DNA of 64,000 bases from Ornithinibacillus massiliensis (GCF_018310345.1 NZ_JAGXBY010000007.1:1-64000), one strand, 5' to 3'. Positions 28,758 to 38,524 are shown, counted from the first letter of the stretch. Notes: generated by a model not told the origin, from the sequence alone. Made by a program: numbers and translations.

Positions 28758-28874
28758 ATGGAATTTGCTCGAATGGAATGGAACAACCGTTCAACACTGG
28801 TAGAATGGTGGATTGAAGCAACGGAAAATATAGAAGAAGAGATGGTGAGCTATATTCCGGATATGGTTAAGTAA
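28758..28874 (+). CDS. Short reading frame or gene fragment (38 aa)
   Basis: A 38-codon frame starts MEFARMEWNNRST and ends VSYIPDMVK, with protein-like acidic/aromatic composition. Only a weak GAAGG box precedes it, and an in-frame stop lies a few codons upstream. It could be the last piece of a lost gene or a real micro-ORF. No family was recognised. It occupies the gap between the dehydrogenase promoter and the P60 gene terminator. Confidence 0.25.
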   Translation: MEFARMEWNNRSTLVEWWIEATENIEEEMVSYIPDMVK

Positions 28875-28910
28875 AACTATTAATAGGTGGGTACGGATAA
28901 AGCTAGTTAC

Positions 28911-28945
28911 AATAAAAAAATCCAGCCTAAAACTAGACTGGATTT
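28911..28945 (-). terminator. Terminator of the LysM-NlpC/P60 gene
   Basis: AAATCCAG (28918-28925) pairs with CTGGATTT (28938-28945). On the minus strand a run of seven T follows. The plus side is also T-rich, so it may work both ways. Confidence 0.85.
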
Positions 28946-28972
28946 TATACATGTTAAGAATAAATATGAAAC

Positions 28973-30055
28973 TTAATAAAAACGTTTAAATCCTTCAAAG
29001 TGTTTTTTCCAATAAGAGCTGTTTAGGCTTGTTATCTCCACACCATTAGATCCTGCATGGATGAATTCATTGTTACCTAAATAAATTCCGACATGGGAAA
29101 TGCCAGCTTTATAGGTTCCTTCAAAGAATACTAAGTCCCCAACTTGCGGTGTATTCACATAATAGGAACGCATGTGATAACCTTCACTGGAGTATCGTCC
29201 TATGTTTAAGCCTGCTGCTTTATAGGCGTAGTAAATGAAACCACTACAGTCAAATCCACTAGGAGTAGACCCACCCCATACGTAGCTGACACCTAATTGA
29301 CTTTTAGCAGTTTTAATCAATTTGTCGACATTATAGTCAGTCGCTTTAGTTGGTGTATCGGATTTTGGTGTTTCTACTTTAGCTCCATCACCAATATTTA
29401 GCTTTTGGCCTACATAGATAAGGTCAGATTTCAAGTTGTTCCACTTTTTAAGGTTTGCAACGGTTACTTTGTACTCTGATGCAATTCGTGAAAGTGTATC
29501 TCCTGATTTAACCGTATAGACTGTGGTGGAGTTAACTTGTGTTTCTTTTGGCTGCTCTGTTTTTGTTCCTGTGGAATTAGTTGAATTATTCGATGTTCCC
29601 GTTGTAGATGGTTTACTTACAACGAACACATTTCCTGGATAAATAAGGGTTGAATTCAAGTTATTCCACTTCATTAAATCATTAAGTGAGATCTTGTGTT
29701 TGGAAGCAATACCGCTAAGTGTATCGCCGGCTTTTACTGTATATGTAGTGGCAGCAGTTGATGTATTAGGTGTGGTCGTTTGATTTTTCGTAGGCTCTGT
29801 TTTATTACTTGGTTTTGACTCAGTAGAATTGGCCTGGGTCTTTAGAACCTGATTAGGGAAAATAATATCGCTAGTTAAATTGTTTAATGTTTTTAATTGT
29901 GTCACCGTCGTGTTATGTTTCTGAGCGATTTTCCATAATGAATCTCCACTTTGGACTTTGTACGTGCTAGATGCTTCGGCTTCTTCCATTCCGAATAATA
30001 ATGAAGCAATGAATGCCGTTGAAGTGACTGACATTATTATTTTCTTGTTAGCCAA
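28973..30055 (-). CDS. LysM / NlpC-P60 D,L-endopeptidase (peptidoglycan hydrolase)
   Basis: A secreted cell-wall hydrolase that cuts peptide stems, like LytE/LytF/CwlS. After a signal peptide (cleavage near EAEASS) come three LysM domains starting [32 protein letters not shown] and [16 protein letters not shown], separated by Ser/Thr/Asn-rich linkers. The C-terminal NlpC/P60 domain has catalytic Cys in [13 protein letters not shown], His in ISHVGIYLG, and a third polar residue at EFIHAGS. The TTG at 30055 is chosen because GGAGG lies 9 nt upstream; the in-frame GTG at 30073 overlaps that box. Length 360 aa. Confidence 0.92.
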   Translation of the reverse strand: MANKKIIMSVTSTAFIASLLFGMEEAEASSTYKVQSGDSLWKIAQKHNTTVTQLKTLNNLTSDIIFPNQVLKTQANSTESKPSNKTEPTKNQTTTPNTSTAATTYTVKAGDTLSGIASKHKISLNDLMKWNNLNSTLIYPGNVFVVSKPSTTGTSNNSTNSTGTKTEQPKETQVNSTTVYTVKSGDTLSRIASEYKVTVANLKKWNNLKSDLIYVGQKLNIGDGAKVETPKSDTPTKATDYNVDKLIKTAKSQLGVSYVWGGSTPSGFDCSGFIYYAYKAAGLNIGRYSSEGYHMRSYYVNTPQVGDLVFFEGTYKAGISHVGIYLGNNEFIHAGSNGVEITSLNSSYWKKHFEGFKRFY

Positions 30056-30374
30056 GTAAATGTACCTCCTCACAAAACTATTATTTGTAAAATAGTATAC
30101 TATAAATTTGTCAAGTTTAGTAGATTAATGTGTAATATAGGTATCATTAACTACGAATAATTTACTATAAAATGAAATTATTATGACGAAATTCTATGAA
30201 AAAAGGGTTTGAATCGCTTAGATAGAGGGGAATTTTCTACTTTTTACGACAAATTATGCAGACAAGTTGACAATGTTATACTATAATAGAATTGTTACAA
30301 GTTTATTACAAAGAGTGAATATAAAAAGTAATTCTTTGAATCTATTTCTTTCTTTTTATAGAAATGACGTATTT

Positions 30375-30402
30375 GACTTACGGTATACCGTAGTCTTTTT
30401 TC
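30375..30402 (+). terminator. Terminator-like palindrome upstream of the DUF4230 gene
   Basis: TACGGTATACCGTA is a perfect 14-bp palindrome, flanked by GAC/GTC pairing and followed by TCTTTTTTC. It lies 75 nt before the next gene with no coding gene ahead of it. A TATAAT (30282-30287) about 90 nt upstream could start a short leader or small RNA ending here. Confidence 0.6.
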
Positions 30403-30474
30403 TTTGCTTGAATTGGATAGTAGATGCTTTTTGCTGATTAGTTGAAAATGAATAGGATGGAGGAAGGAAGCTCA

Positions 30475-31221
30475 TTGAAGAAGAAAAATGATGAAGTCCT
30501 AAAGCAGCTTGAGAATATGCTAGATGAGCTTAAAAAAGGTGAAGACGAAAGTACTGCAACTGCAGTGGTCGGAAGAAGAAAAGGACGCACTATGTTCGGA
30601 GCATTTTCAAAGCTGTTCTTTCGATTTTGGGGTATTAGAATTCTAATTATTGTCATCATACTTGCGATATTTATATTCGGGGGTATGCGTTTCTTCTCTG
30701 GAAGTACGCTCAAGAAAGAAACGACTACTTATGTGGAGCAGGTGCAGGATTTGGCTACACTTGCAACGGCCCAGGCTCATTTGAAGGTAGTAATTGAACA
30801 AGTGGATAATAAGTTGTTTGGAAATGAAATCTCGATTAATTTCCCAGGGACAAAGCGTGAACTAATATTAATTGTTCCCGCAACAGTTACCGCTGGGGTT
30901 GATCTTAAAACTTTAGATTCAGATGCGATTAAAGTGGATGAGAAGAATAAAGAAATTAAAATAGCCCTACCTAAAGCAACACTATTACAGGATCCAGCTA
31001 TCCAAATGGATGGCGTAAGAGCCTTTTCTGATGAAGGGTTATTCCGTGGTAATGTCAGATGGGATGAAGGGTTTGACCTAGCAGCGGAGGCGCAAAAGGA
31101 AGCGGAAGAAGAGGCAATTGAAGTAGGGTTATTTGATTCCGCTGAGGAGAATGCTAGAAAGTTACTAGAGGAGTTCTTTGGTGAATTAGGTTATCGTGCA
31201 AGTGTAAGTTTCAATGAATAA
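30475..31221 (+). CDS. DUF4230 family membrane-anchored protein
   Basis: This 248-aa protein begins with a charged helical region. One membrane helix follows at about residues 60-80 (IRILIIVIILAIFIFGGMRFF). Next is an extracytoplasmic DUF4230 domain with VEQVQDLATLATAQAHLKVVIEQ and later KEIKIALPKATLL. The end is a Glu-rich helix (AQKEAEEEAIEVGLFDSAEENARKLLEEFF, seen at about 31090-31180). The function is unknown in the family. TTG at 30475 is preferred since GGAGGAAGGAAG stands just upstream; the earlier frame to 30442 has no box. Confidence 0.75.
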   Translation: MKKKNDEVLKQLENMLDELKKGEDESTATAVVGRRKGRTMFGAFSKLFFRFWGIRILIIVIILAIFIFGGMRFFSGSTLKKETTTYVEQVQDLATLATAQAHLKVVIEQVDNKLFGNEISINFPGTKRELILIVPATVTAGVDLKTLDSDAIKVDEKNKEIKIALPKATLLQDPAIQMDGVRAFSDEGLFRGNVRWDEGFDLAAEAQKEAEEEAIEVGLFDSAEENARKLLEEFFGELGYRASVSFNE

Positions 31222-31233
31222 ACTATAAGGGAG

Positions 31234-31277
31234 ACGGCTCTTTTGTTTCAAGAAACATGACAAAAGAGCCGTTTTTC
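31234..31277 (+). terminator. Terminator of the DUF4230 gene
   Basis: ACGGCTCTTTTGT pairs perfectly with ACAAAAGAGCCGT and is followed by TTTTCT. Confidence 0.92.
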
Positions 31278-31442
31278 TATTGTTAAAATGCCGTCCTATT
31301 GGACTAGTATCGAACTGAAACAGACTATTCTCCCTTTATGAAAAATTAGGTGGCAACCTTTAAAACTAATTTTCAATTAGAAAGTACGACCTTTATCTCG
31401 GCGGAAACATGTAGTAAAAGCATCTATTATATCAGCATTGTA

Positions 31443-31904
31443 TCATTCATCTAACATTCTATTTTCCAAGAAATTTTTTAATTTATCAATTTGGTCCTTG
31501 TAAACAAATTTACCTAATCCACCGAACAGCTTGGTGATGACTCGGTAGTATAAATTGCTCGGGATGATACTAGATTCCAATACGATCCTTGTTCCGTCAG
31601 GTTCCCTATAAAGGAAGTATCTAGTAAAACTCTTTCCTTCTTTAGAGGTAGATTCCATTTCAATTCTATGTGGTGGATCATATTCTGTGATGATAACATC
31701 TACTTCAATGGTCTTCTTCTCGAAACGTTGTACACTTCTAAATTTGGTTCCAACCGCATTGACTTTCACATCATTTTCATAAATGTTTTCAATAAAATAT
31801 TCATTCCATAGCTTGATCTTCTCGTCGTCATCCACATATTCAAACACAACTTCTAGTGGTGCATAAATGAACTCTTCTAATCGAAATAATAATTTTTCTT
31901 TCAT
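31443..31904 (-). CDS. SRPBCC (START/polyketide-cyclase-like) family protein
   Basis: This 153-aa cytoplasmic protein has the SRPBCC layout. The opening strand and first helix are FRLEEFIYAPLEVVFEYVDDDEKIKLWNEYF. Central strands include GTKFRSVQRF and YDPPHRIEMESTSKEGKSFTRYFLY, and the long C-terminal helix ends DQIDKLKNFLENRM. Such folds bind hydrophobic ligands; the ligand is unknown. The ATG at 31904 has a TAGGGA box; an extension to 31946 is weaker. It is monocistronic. The region from 31905 to 32213 (about 310 bp) shows no gene. Confidence 0.8.
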   Translation of the reverse strand: MKEKLLFRLEEFIYAPLEVVFEYVDDDEKIKLWNEYFIENIYENDVKVNAVGTKFRSVQRFEKKTIEVDVIITEYDPPHRIEMESTSKEGKSFTRYFLYREPDGTRIVLESSIIPSNLYYRVITKLFGGLGKFVYKDQIDKLKNFLENRMLDE

Positions 31905-32213
31905 TTTATTCCCTATCCTTATATGTAATGTAGAAGGTATCTCCATAGATTAGTATACGTTGAGAAGCTATGGCTTGTCGATAACAATTTGCAATGGTGG
32001 GGCGATTTATCTGCTTAAGTAGCTATAAGGAGTATAGCCTCTCTAACTAATATTTGCGCTTAGTTCGTTTCAGTAGGTTGAATTTAACAGGAAAATTAGG
32101 AAATATTCCCATTTTGCAATGCTTATGTTGTACAATAAATTAAATACTGTTCGGAAAAGGATATAGGGAAAAGCATTTCTGTCTATTTACTTGTTTAAAT
32201 TGGGGGTTTCATA

Positions 32214-32660
32214 TTGGGGAAAGAGGAGAGGAAAAGTACTCGCATTAATCATGGTAAAATCTGTCCAAAAGAAATTGAGACGATAGTAGAGCAACTGGGG
32301 AAATTGCGTGAAATACAACGAGATGCATATATTAGTAAACTAATAGAGAGAAGTGATAGACAGAAGCTCGCATTTTCTTCACTCATATATTTACGTAAGC
32401 TGATAGTACATAATTCGAAATTTGACGATAAAACAAAGAACTATTATTTAAATATTATTGAGCAATTAACCCACCAACTACAGCATACATTATCTCCAAT
32501 GGAAGTTCGTTTCATCTTTACGGAGATAGCGGACTTGAAAAATAGGTTAACATCAAGAAGCAGATATTTCATACGACGGTTTTGGTCATTCTTGAGTGAG
32601 ATGAGAGACTCCGCAGTAAGTTTATTGCGTACCATATTTTCAGGGAAAAAACCAAAATAA
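32214..32660 (+). CDS. Unknown basic helical protein (148 aa)
   Basis: The 148-aa product is basic and predicted mostly helical, with no signal peptide. It starts GKEERKSTRINHGKICPKEI and ends with a hydrophobic-basic helix (SLLRTIFSGKKPK), suggesting possible peripheral membrane binding. The TTG start at 32214 has only a GGGGG box 7 nt upstream. No family was recognised. A T-run (32697-32704) after the stop suggests a transcript end. Confidence 0.55.
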   Translation: MGKEERKSTRINHGKICPKEIETIVEQLGKLREIQRDAYISKLIERSDRQKLAFSSLIYLRKLIVHNSKFDDKTKNYYLNIIEQLTHQLQHTLSPMEVRFIFTEIADLKNRLTSRSRYFIRRFWSFLSEMRDSAVSLLRTIFSGKKPK

Positions 32661-32710
32661 AGTCCTTGGGTCCTACTGCCCAGCTGCATGTGGGGTCTTT
32701 TTTTGATGAC

Positions 32711-32902
32711 TTAAACGTATACAGGATTTCTGCACATGTAATAGTTGAAATGGGACACGAAGAAGTTACGTGCGGTGATAACGATGGATAGTATTATGGA
32801 AGATAGGGATACGTAAGCCACATTGCCAGTACTAATTACAGAGAAAAGAAATTTCGTATTTAATTTCTGGTAATCTTCTACCCCTTTTAGTAACTCCTCC
32901 AA
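32711..32902 (-). CDS. Small single-pass membrane protein (63 aa)
   Basis: A 63-codon gene starting with TTG at 32902, with a perfect GGAGG 6 nt upstream. It has an acidic N-terminus (MEELLKGVEDYQKLN), then a hydrophobic stretch at about residues 19-45 (LFSVISTGNVAYVSLSSIIL and on). The good Shine-Dalgarno argues that it is real. The function is unknown. It is divergent from the large secreted enzyme downstream; 32903-33223 otherwise shows only a start-stop pair (ATGTAA) after a GGGAGG box. Confidence 0.5.
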   Translation of the reverse strand: MEELLKGVEDYQKLNTKFLFSVISTGNVAYVSLSSIILSIVITARNFFVSHFNYYMCRNPVYV

Positions 32903-33223
32903 CTAAGTCCTCCTATTTCCTTGTACAAGAAATATTCTCAAGATGAGTCTAGCTATTTTTAAGGTAGCAATACCTAGGAGAGAAATCGTTCTATTATCCT
33001 AAATATTTTTAATCCTACTTAACACTGCTTTGTTAGCATAAATACTAGTATTAGTAGAGGGGAGGCACGTATGTAAAGACGGTTCTTCATACTTAAGTCT
33101 CAGGTTTGGGTTTATGTTTCTGTCGGATTTTGCCGATGATTTAGTTCTATTGCTGTGTATAGCTAATTCCAGACTATTAGTACAATAAGAGTGAAGGATA
33201 GTTTCATAGAGGAGGGGCTAGTA

Positions 33224-36200
33224 TTGAATCGAAAATGGTTAAGTGGGTTCTTAGTTGGGGTACTTGCATTATCTAGTTTTACACCAGTAGTAGGAGCTGA
33301 AAGAAGTCCAATTGCAGATGCAAGATCAGCTTCATCGAATAAGTATGAACCAGTTGTTACGGTCGGTCCTAGTGGGAAAACGATACTAACAAATGAAGAA
33401 TCGACCAAAATTGGTCCCGGAATGGAATTGACCGCATTCGAACGGTTTGATGCACGTGGCTGGTTGAATGGAGAAGTGATGACCATTGATTTAGGTCATC
33501 GTGCTGTTTCAACTGATTTATTGTATTCTGGAGTAGTTACAGATGCAAAGCCGGTCTCGGAGTTGGTTAAGCAATCGGGTGCAGTTGCGGGGGTGAATGG
33601 GGATTTTTTCGATATTAATAATACAAATGCACCGTCTGGGGCAATGATTCAAAATGGTAGTTTATTAAAAGGACCACAAGGGTCGCATACGTTGACTGCT
33701 GGGGTCGATGAAAATGGAATTGGAAGCATTTCTAATCTCTTCTTAGAAGGTACGGTTCAGCTTCCTTCCGGTAGTGTAGAGCTGGCAGCGCTCAATCAAT
33801 CTAGTATTCCGACAGGAGGTATTGGTCTATATACATCCGTGTGGGGACAGGCTCAGCGTCCAGGTGGGAGTACAGGATATGAGGTTGTAGTACGTGATGG
33901 TGTGGTAGCGTCAACATCTAGTCAGGTTGGTCGTGGTGAAATTGAGGAAGGAAGCTTTGTTCTTGTTGGTAGGGAAGCTGGCGCAAATAAATTACAATCG
34001 ATATCGGTTGGGGATGAGGTTGCGGTATCCTATGCACCTAAGGTAGATGGCGATTCGTTAATGAATTTTGCAATTGGTGGCAATGCTATTTTAGTAGAAA
34101 ATGGCGAGGTTCCAAGAAGATTAGATGACAGTACTACAGCTCCTCGGACAGCAGTTGGTTTTTCAGAGGATGGACAAACGATGGTGTTAGTGGTCGTAGA
34201 TGGTCGCCAATCCAATAGTCGTGGGATGACATTAAAGGAATTAGGGCAATTGATGGCAGAATTCGGTGCTCACCAAGCATTGAATATTGATGGCGGTGGT
34301 TCCACAACGATGGTAGCACGTATGCCAGGGAAGGAAGATGCAGAAGTTGTAAACAGTCCATCAGATGGCACGGAGCGTTCAGTACCTAATGGAATCGGAG
34401 TTTTCGTGGAAGCTGGAAGTGGTGTATTAAAGAGCTTTGCTGTAGAAACGGTGATGAACAACGAGCAAAGTGATCGTGTATTTCCTGGGCTAACAAGAAG
34501 TTTTATTGGAAGAGGGTATGATGAGAATTATTCACCTGTTTCAGTTGATAACATCAAGTGGAAGGCACTACCAGCTAATGTCGGATCGTTTGATAAAAAT
34601 GGTGTTTTCCATGCGGAAAAGTCTGGTAAAGCTGTTGCTCAAGCACAGGTTCGTTCTTCTAAAGGGACGACGGAACTTACTGTACTTGGTGCGTTAGACC
34701 GGATTGAGCCTTCTTCTTCCTATATTGGTTTAGAAATGGGAAGAACTGCTAGCTTTTCTGTTAATGGTTATGACAGGAATGGCTACTCAGCACCAATTGA
34801 ACTACGTGATATGACATTGGAATATGATGAATCTGTAATCTCGTTAGAGGAAAATGAAAATGGTAGTTATACTGTTATTCCAAATGAAGATGGTGGAGCA
34901 ACGACAATCCAGATAACCGTACTGGATAAAGTAGTACAGCTACCGGTTACAGTTGGTCTTACCACAGTAGAGATTTCTGATTTTGAAACGACAGAAGGTT
35001 GGAGCTTTACCAAGTATCCAGACGCAGTAGGTGCTTCCATAGAGTTAGTGGAAGGTAGAAGTGGGAATGGGATTCAGCTAAACTATGATTTTTCAACAAC
35101 CACCGCGACACGGGCAGCTTACTTGCAGACCTCTCCAATGCTAGAGCTACCTAGAGATGTACAAAATATCGGTTTGTGGGTACATGGTGATGGAAATGGT
35201 GCCTGGTTACGTACAGTAGTAGAGGATGCCACTGGTACCCGGTATACGTTGACACTTGCTGATGCAGTAAATTGGACAGGCTGGCAGTACGTGGAGACGA
35301 CTTTACCAGAGGGGATTCAATATCCAGCGAAGCTATGGCGAGTTTATCCAGTTGAAACAAATAGTAATAAGCAATATACTGGCTCACTTATCTTTGATGA
35401 TTTAACCGTGAAAGTGCCGCCTGCATTAGATGAGGTAGAAGAATCAAAGGTGATACCGGATTCCCTTATTGTACAACAGAATGGATTTAATCAAGATGCT
35501 TGGAAGTTTGCTGTCTTAAATGATTCTCAATTTGTAGCACAGGCACCTAATAGTGAGCAGGTTCAAATGGCTCGGAAGGCATTACGTGAGATTGTGGCAC
35601 AGGAGCCAGAGTTTCTTGTTATTAACGGGGACTTAGTAGATACAGCTTGGAAAGAGGACTTTGATTTAGCTAAGGAAATATTAGAAGAGGTAGTTGGGAA
35701 TACAATTCCTATCTATTATACTCCTGGAAATCATGAAATTGTTGGAAGTGGTTCTTTAGATAATTTCTTAGAGGTATTTGGTGATAATCGTTATACCTTT
35801 GACCATAAAGGAACACGATTTATATTACTTGATTCCTCAACAGGCAGCTTTAGAACAAGTGATTTTGACCAAATAATTGAATTGAGACAGTCATTGGTTG
35901 ATGCTGCTTCAAATCCAAAGATTAATAATGTAGTAGTATTCGGACACCATCCAACCCGTGATCCACTGCCAACCAAAAATAGTCAATTGTCTGATCGTAA
36001 GGAAGCGGAGCTGATTGAAAATTGGTTGACCGAATTCCGAGAAGCATCCAAAGGAAAAGGGGCCATTTATATTAGTGGTCATGCTCACACGGTTCATTTA
36101 GAACGCGTTGAAGGGGTACCGTATATGGTGACTGGTTCAGCAGGGAAATCACCGTATGGTTCACCAGCTAATGGTGGATTTTATTCTTGGACGATGTTCG

Positions 36201-36613
36201 GTGTGGATCCTACACCGACTCCGGATAAACTATTCGGACCAGAGCATGCATCTTCTAGTAAGAAAAAAGGGGCGGAATGGATTCAAGCAGAAGTACGCCC
36301 AATTTTAGAGGACATTACGATTGATGCACCAGACAGAATCCATGTCGGTGAATCAGTAATCATTTCTGCCGATGGACACCAATCAGGAAATCTTGTTTTC
36401 CCACTTCGCTATCCAGCATCGGTTACATGGGAAGGCAGTGCGGACGTATTTGTTGGCACTGGTGCTGCGTTAGAACGTGCGAAGGATTCTGGCAAGTATA
36501 CAGCTACTTTTAATCCGAGTACTAGGGAATTAACCGCTATAAAGAGCGGATTAGTGGAGTTAGCGGTAAGTTCTAATGAGATGAAGGCTGTGGTCGAGGT
36601 TGTAGTAGAGTAA
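33224..36613 (+). CDS. Secreted phosphodiester glycosidase (NAGPA) / metallophosphoesterase multidomain protein
   Basis: A 1129-aa exported protein. The signal peptide (NRKWLSGFLVGVLALSSF, cleavage near VVGAE) begins at the TTG at 33224, where GGAGG stands upstream; an in-frame GTG at 33191 lacks a box. A phosphodiester-glycosidase (NAGPA/DUF2233) domain lies at about 100-395, with GVNGDFFDIN, GGNAILVENG and LNIDGGGSTTMV. Ig-like and beta-sandwich regions follow, the latter at about 590-735 with ISDFETTEGWSF. A calcineurin-like phosphoesterase at about 755-985 has NGDLVD, TPGNHE, FGHHPT and SGHAHTVH, but its first motif reads NDSQF where D-x-H is usual. A Big2-like tail ends it. It may remodel or degrade teichoic acid or phosphosugar polymers (inference). 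Confidence 0.9.
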   Translation: MNRKWLSGFLVGVLALSSFTPVVGAERSPIADARSASSNKYEPVVTVGPSGKTILTNEESTKIGPGMELTAFERFDARGWLNGEVMTIDLGHRAVSTDLLYSGVVTDAKPVSELVKQSGAVAGVNGDFFDINNTNAPSGAMIQNGSLLKGPQGSHTLTAGVDENGIGSISNLFLEGTVQLPSGSVELAALNQSSIPTGGIGLYTSVWGQAQRPGGSTGYEVVVRDGVVASTSSQVGRGEIEEGSFVLVGREAGANKLQSISVGDEVAVSYAPKVDGDSLMNFAIGGNAILVENGEVPRRLDDSTTAPRTAVGFSEDGQTMVLVVVDGRQSNSRGMTLKELGQLMAEFGAHQALNIDGGGSTTMVARMPGKEDAEVVNSPSDGTERSVPNGIGVFVEAGSGVLKSFAVETVMNNEQSDRVFPGLTRSFIGRGYDENYSPVSVDNIKWKALPANVGSFDKNGVFHAEKSGKAVAQAQVRSSKGTTELTVLGALDRIEPSSSYIGLEMGRTASFSVNGYDRNGYSAPIELRDMTLEYDESVISLEENENGSYTVIPNEDGGATTIQITVLDKVVQLPVTVGLTTVEISDFETTEGWSFTKYPDAVGASIELVEGRSGNGIQLNYDFSTTTATRAAYLQTSPMLELPRDVQNIGLWVHGDGNGAWLRTVVEDATGTRYTLTLADAVNWTGWQYVETTLPEGIQYPAKLWRVYPVETNSNKQYTGSLIFDDLTVKVPPALDEVEESKVIPDSLIVQQNGFNQDAWKFAVLNDSQFVAQAPNSEQVQMARKALREIVAQEPEFLVINGDLVDTAWKEDFDLAKEILEEVVGNTIPIYYTPGNHEIVGSGSLDNFLEVFGDNRYTFDHKGTRFILLDSSTGSFRTSDFDQIIELRQSLVDAASNPKINNVVVFGHHPTRDPLPTKNSQLSDRKEAELIENWLTEFREASKGKGAIYISGHAHTVHLERVEGVPYMVTGSAGKSPYGSPANGGFYSWTMFGVDPTPTPDKLFGPEHASSSKKKGAEWIQAEVRPILEDITIDAPDRIHVGESVIISADGHQSGNLVFPLRYPASVTWEGSADVFVGTGAALERAKDSGKYTATFNPSTRELTAIKSGLVELAVSSNEMKAVVEVVVE

Positions 36614-36714
36614 ACAAATTAATGCATATGAAAATCTATTTTCTAATGTATAAATTGTTTACCTTGTGGAGATAATAATTGATAGATTCATATTTTAATC
36701 TCCCCCTTATTATA

Positions 36715-36755
36715 GGAGCACAAATGATACAGATCATTTGTGCTCCTTTTTATTT
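36715..36755 (+). terminator. Terminator of the NAGPA/phosphoesterase gene
   Basis: GGAGCACAAATGAT pairs perfectly with ATCATTTGTGCTCC (14 bp) and is followed by TTTTTATTTTT. The rest of the gap to 36961 shows no gene. Confidence 0.95.
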
Positions 36756-36961
36756 TTGAATGATATAGCTTTGGTGACACTAATATGATCCCTTAAAGTA
36801 TCAGCCTGAATCAGCAGGGTTGCAATTATTAGTCGCAACTTGTTCAGCCCATCTATTTATAAAACATAAATCAGGCTATAATTAGGTGAATATTAATATT
36901 GCTTCATGTATGTGCTTTAGACTATCTTTAAAAGTAAGCATATATTCGGAGGAGCCTGTTC

Positions 36962-37261
36962 ATGAAAAATAGCACCTTTATCTTATATCAATCTCTATTA
37001 TGGGTTGTGCTTCTAGTAACTAATATTGTATTGAATCCATATATTGGACCTCCATTTGAGTGGATAGATGTCGTTTCGATGATGATGTTATTCCTCAGCT
37101 TTTTCATCGTGTTTCTTCTCTTAAAGAAAGTATTTATCCGACATGTACGATCGGTGCGGTATAAAATAGGCCTATCTATCCTTGCTTTTATTATTGCCGT
37201 ACTGTTTTTAGTGGTATTAGAAAATGTGTGGTTTGAAGTAACTGGTAAGATGTTGTTTTAA
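36962..37261 (+). CDS. Small membrane protein, three TM helices (99 aa)
   Basis: This 99-aa protein is almost entirely hydrophobic. Three predicted helices lie at about 8-26, 36-55 and 68-87, with a short basic cytoplasmic loop (KKVFIRHVRSVRYK). A GGAGGAG box lies before the ATG. It precedes the NO synthase gene by 120 nt on the same strand and may or may not be co-transcribed. The family was not recognised. Confidence 0.7.
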   Translation: MKNSTFILYQSLLWVVLLVTNIVLNPYIGPPFEWIDVVSMMMLFLSFFIVFLLLKKVFIRHVRSVRYKIGLSILAFIIAVLFLVVLENVWFEVTGKMLF

Positions 37262-37383
37262 ACTACTCTATTCAGCTTTTTCATAGAAGTAGGACTAATT
37301 TCCTGAAAAGTTCATAAAATCGGCTATTTCTCTATCATTTAGTCGTTATGCTTCGTGGTAGACTAAAGTTGGAGTTGATGAAG

Positions 37384-38478
37384 ATGAATACAACACATGA
37401 TGAAAAATTAATAAATGAAGCAATAACATTCATTAAAGCCTGTTATGATGAACTTCAACTTTCAGAGGAACAACAACAAGAGCGAATAAACGAGATTGAA
37501 AAGGAAATTCTCCAAACAGGGAGTTATACCCATAAAACGTTTGAATTGACCCACGGAGCAAAAATGGCTTGGAGAAATAGTAATCGTTGTATCGGACGTT
37601 TGCTCTGGGATACATTACATGTGTTTGATGAGCGGGACATTCAAACAGCAGACGAAGCGTTTGACAAATTAAAGAGACATATTGAATTTGCTACGAATAA
37701 TGGAAAAATCCGGTCAGCTATCACCATATTTCCACCACGAATGAATGGAAAAAATCCGCTTCGTATTTGGAACCATCAATTAGTCCGCTATGCTGGATAT
37801 GATGAAGGAGAGCAAGTTATTGGTGATTCCACATCTATTAAATTTACTAAAATGTGCCAAGAATTAGGATGGGAAAGTAAGAAAACCCCTTTTGAAATCC
37901 TACCTCTAGTTATCCAAGAAGATGGAAAAGCGCCTAAATTATACAACCTACCAGAGGAAATGATTAAAGAAGTACCTATAACCCATCCGGACTATCCTGA
38001 TCTGAAGAAATTAGGTGTAAAGTGGTATGCTGTTCCGATTATTTCCGATATGCGTATGGAAATCGGTGGTATTGATTACCCAATGGCACCATTTAACGGT
38101 TGGTACATGGAAACGGAAATTGGTGCCCGTAACCTTGCAGATGAAGAACGCTACAATCTTTTGCCAAAGGTAGCAGAAATCCTAGGCCTAGATACAAGGT
38201 CCAATCACTCCCTTTGGATGGATAAAGCATTGGTAGAGCTAAATATTGCCGTACTACATTCTTATCAAGAGGCTGGTGTTACACTCGTAGACCATCATAC
38301 CGCAGCAAAACAGTTCAAAAGCTTTGAACGAAAGGAAAAAGAATCCGGGAGAGAGGTGACTGGCAACTGGGTATGGTTAATCCCACCTGTATCACCAGCC
38401 ACTACCCATATTTTCCATAAGCGATATAACAACCAAGTGAATGTACCAAATTATTTCTATCAAAACGAACCAAGCTAA
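37384..38478 (+). CDS. nos: Nitric oxide synthase oxygenase (bacterial NOS)
   Basis: This haem enzyme makes nitric oxide and citrulline from arginine, using electrons from general flavodoxin-type partners. At 364 aa it has the length of Bacillus NOS and lacks a reductase domain. The haem-ligand cysteine lies in WRNSNRCIGRLLW, substrate-binding glutamate in GWYMETEIGARN, and the pterin/dimer region WVWLIPPVSPATTHIFH is intact. The ATG at 37384 has GGAG 9 nt upstream, and earlier in-frame starts are rejected. NO in Bacillus protects against oxidative stress and can affect oxidases; cytochrome bd genes follow downstream. Confidence 0.96.
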   Translation: MNTTHDEKLINEAITFIKACYDELQLSEEQQQERINEIEKEILQTGSYTHKTFELTHGAKMAWRNSNRCIGRLLWDTLHVFDERDIQTADEAFDKLKRHIEFATNNGKIRSAITIFPPRMNGKNPLRIWNHQLVRYAGYDEGEQVIGDSTSIKFTKMCQELGWESKKTPFEILPLVIQEDGKAPKLYNLPEEMIKEVPITHPDYPDLKKLGVKWYAVPIISDMRMEIGGIDYPMAPFNGWYMETEIGARNLADEERYNLLPKVAEILGLDTRSNHSLWMDKALVELNIAVLHSYQEAGVTLVDHHTAAKQFKSFERKEKESGREVTGNWVWLIPPVSPATTHIFHKRYNNQVNVPNYFYQNEPS

Positions 38479-38481
38479 TGT

Positions 38482-38524
38482 AATAGGAGCAGAGGGATTG
38501 AAACCCTTCTGTTCCTATTTTTAT
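38482..38524 (+). terminator. Terminator of nos
   Basis: AATAGGAGCAGAGGG pairs with CCCTTCTGTTCCTATT (one G-U and small offset) and is followed by TTTAT. Confidence 0.85.
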
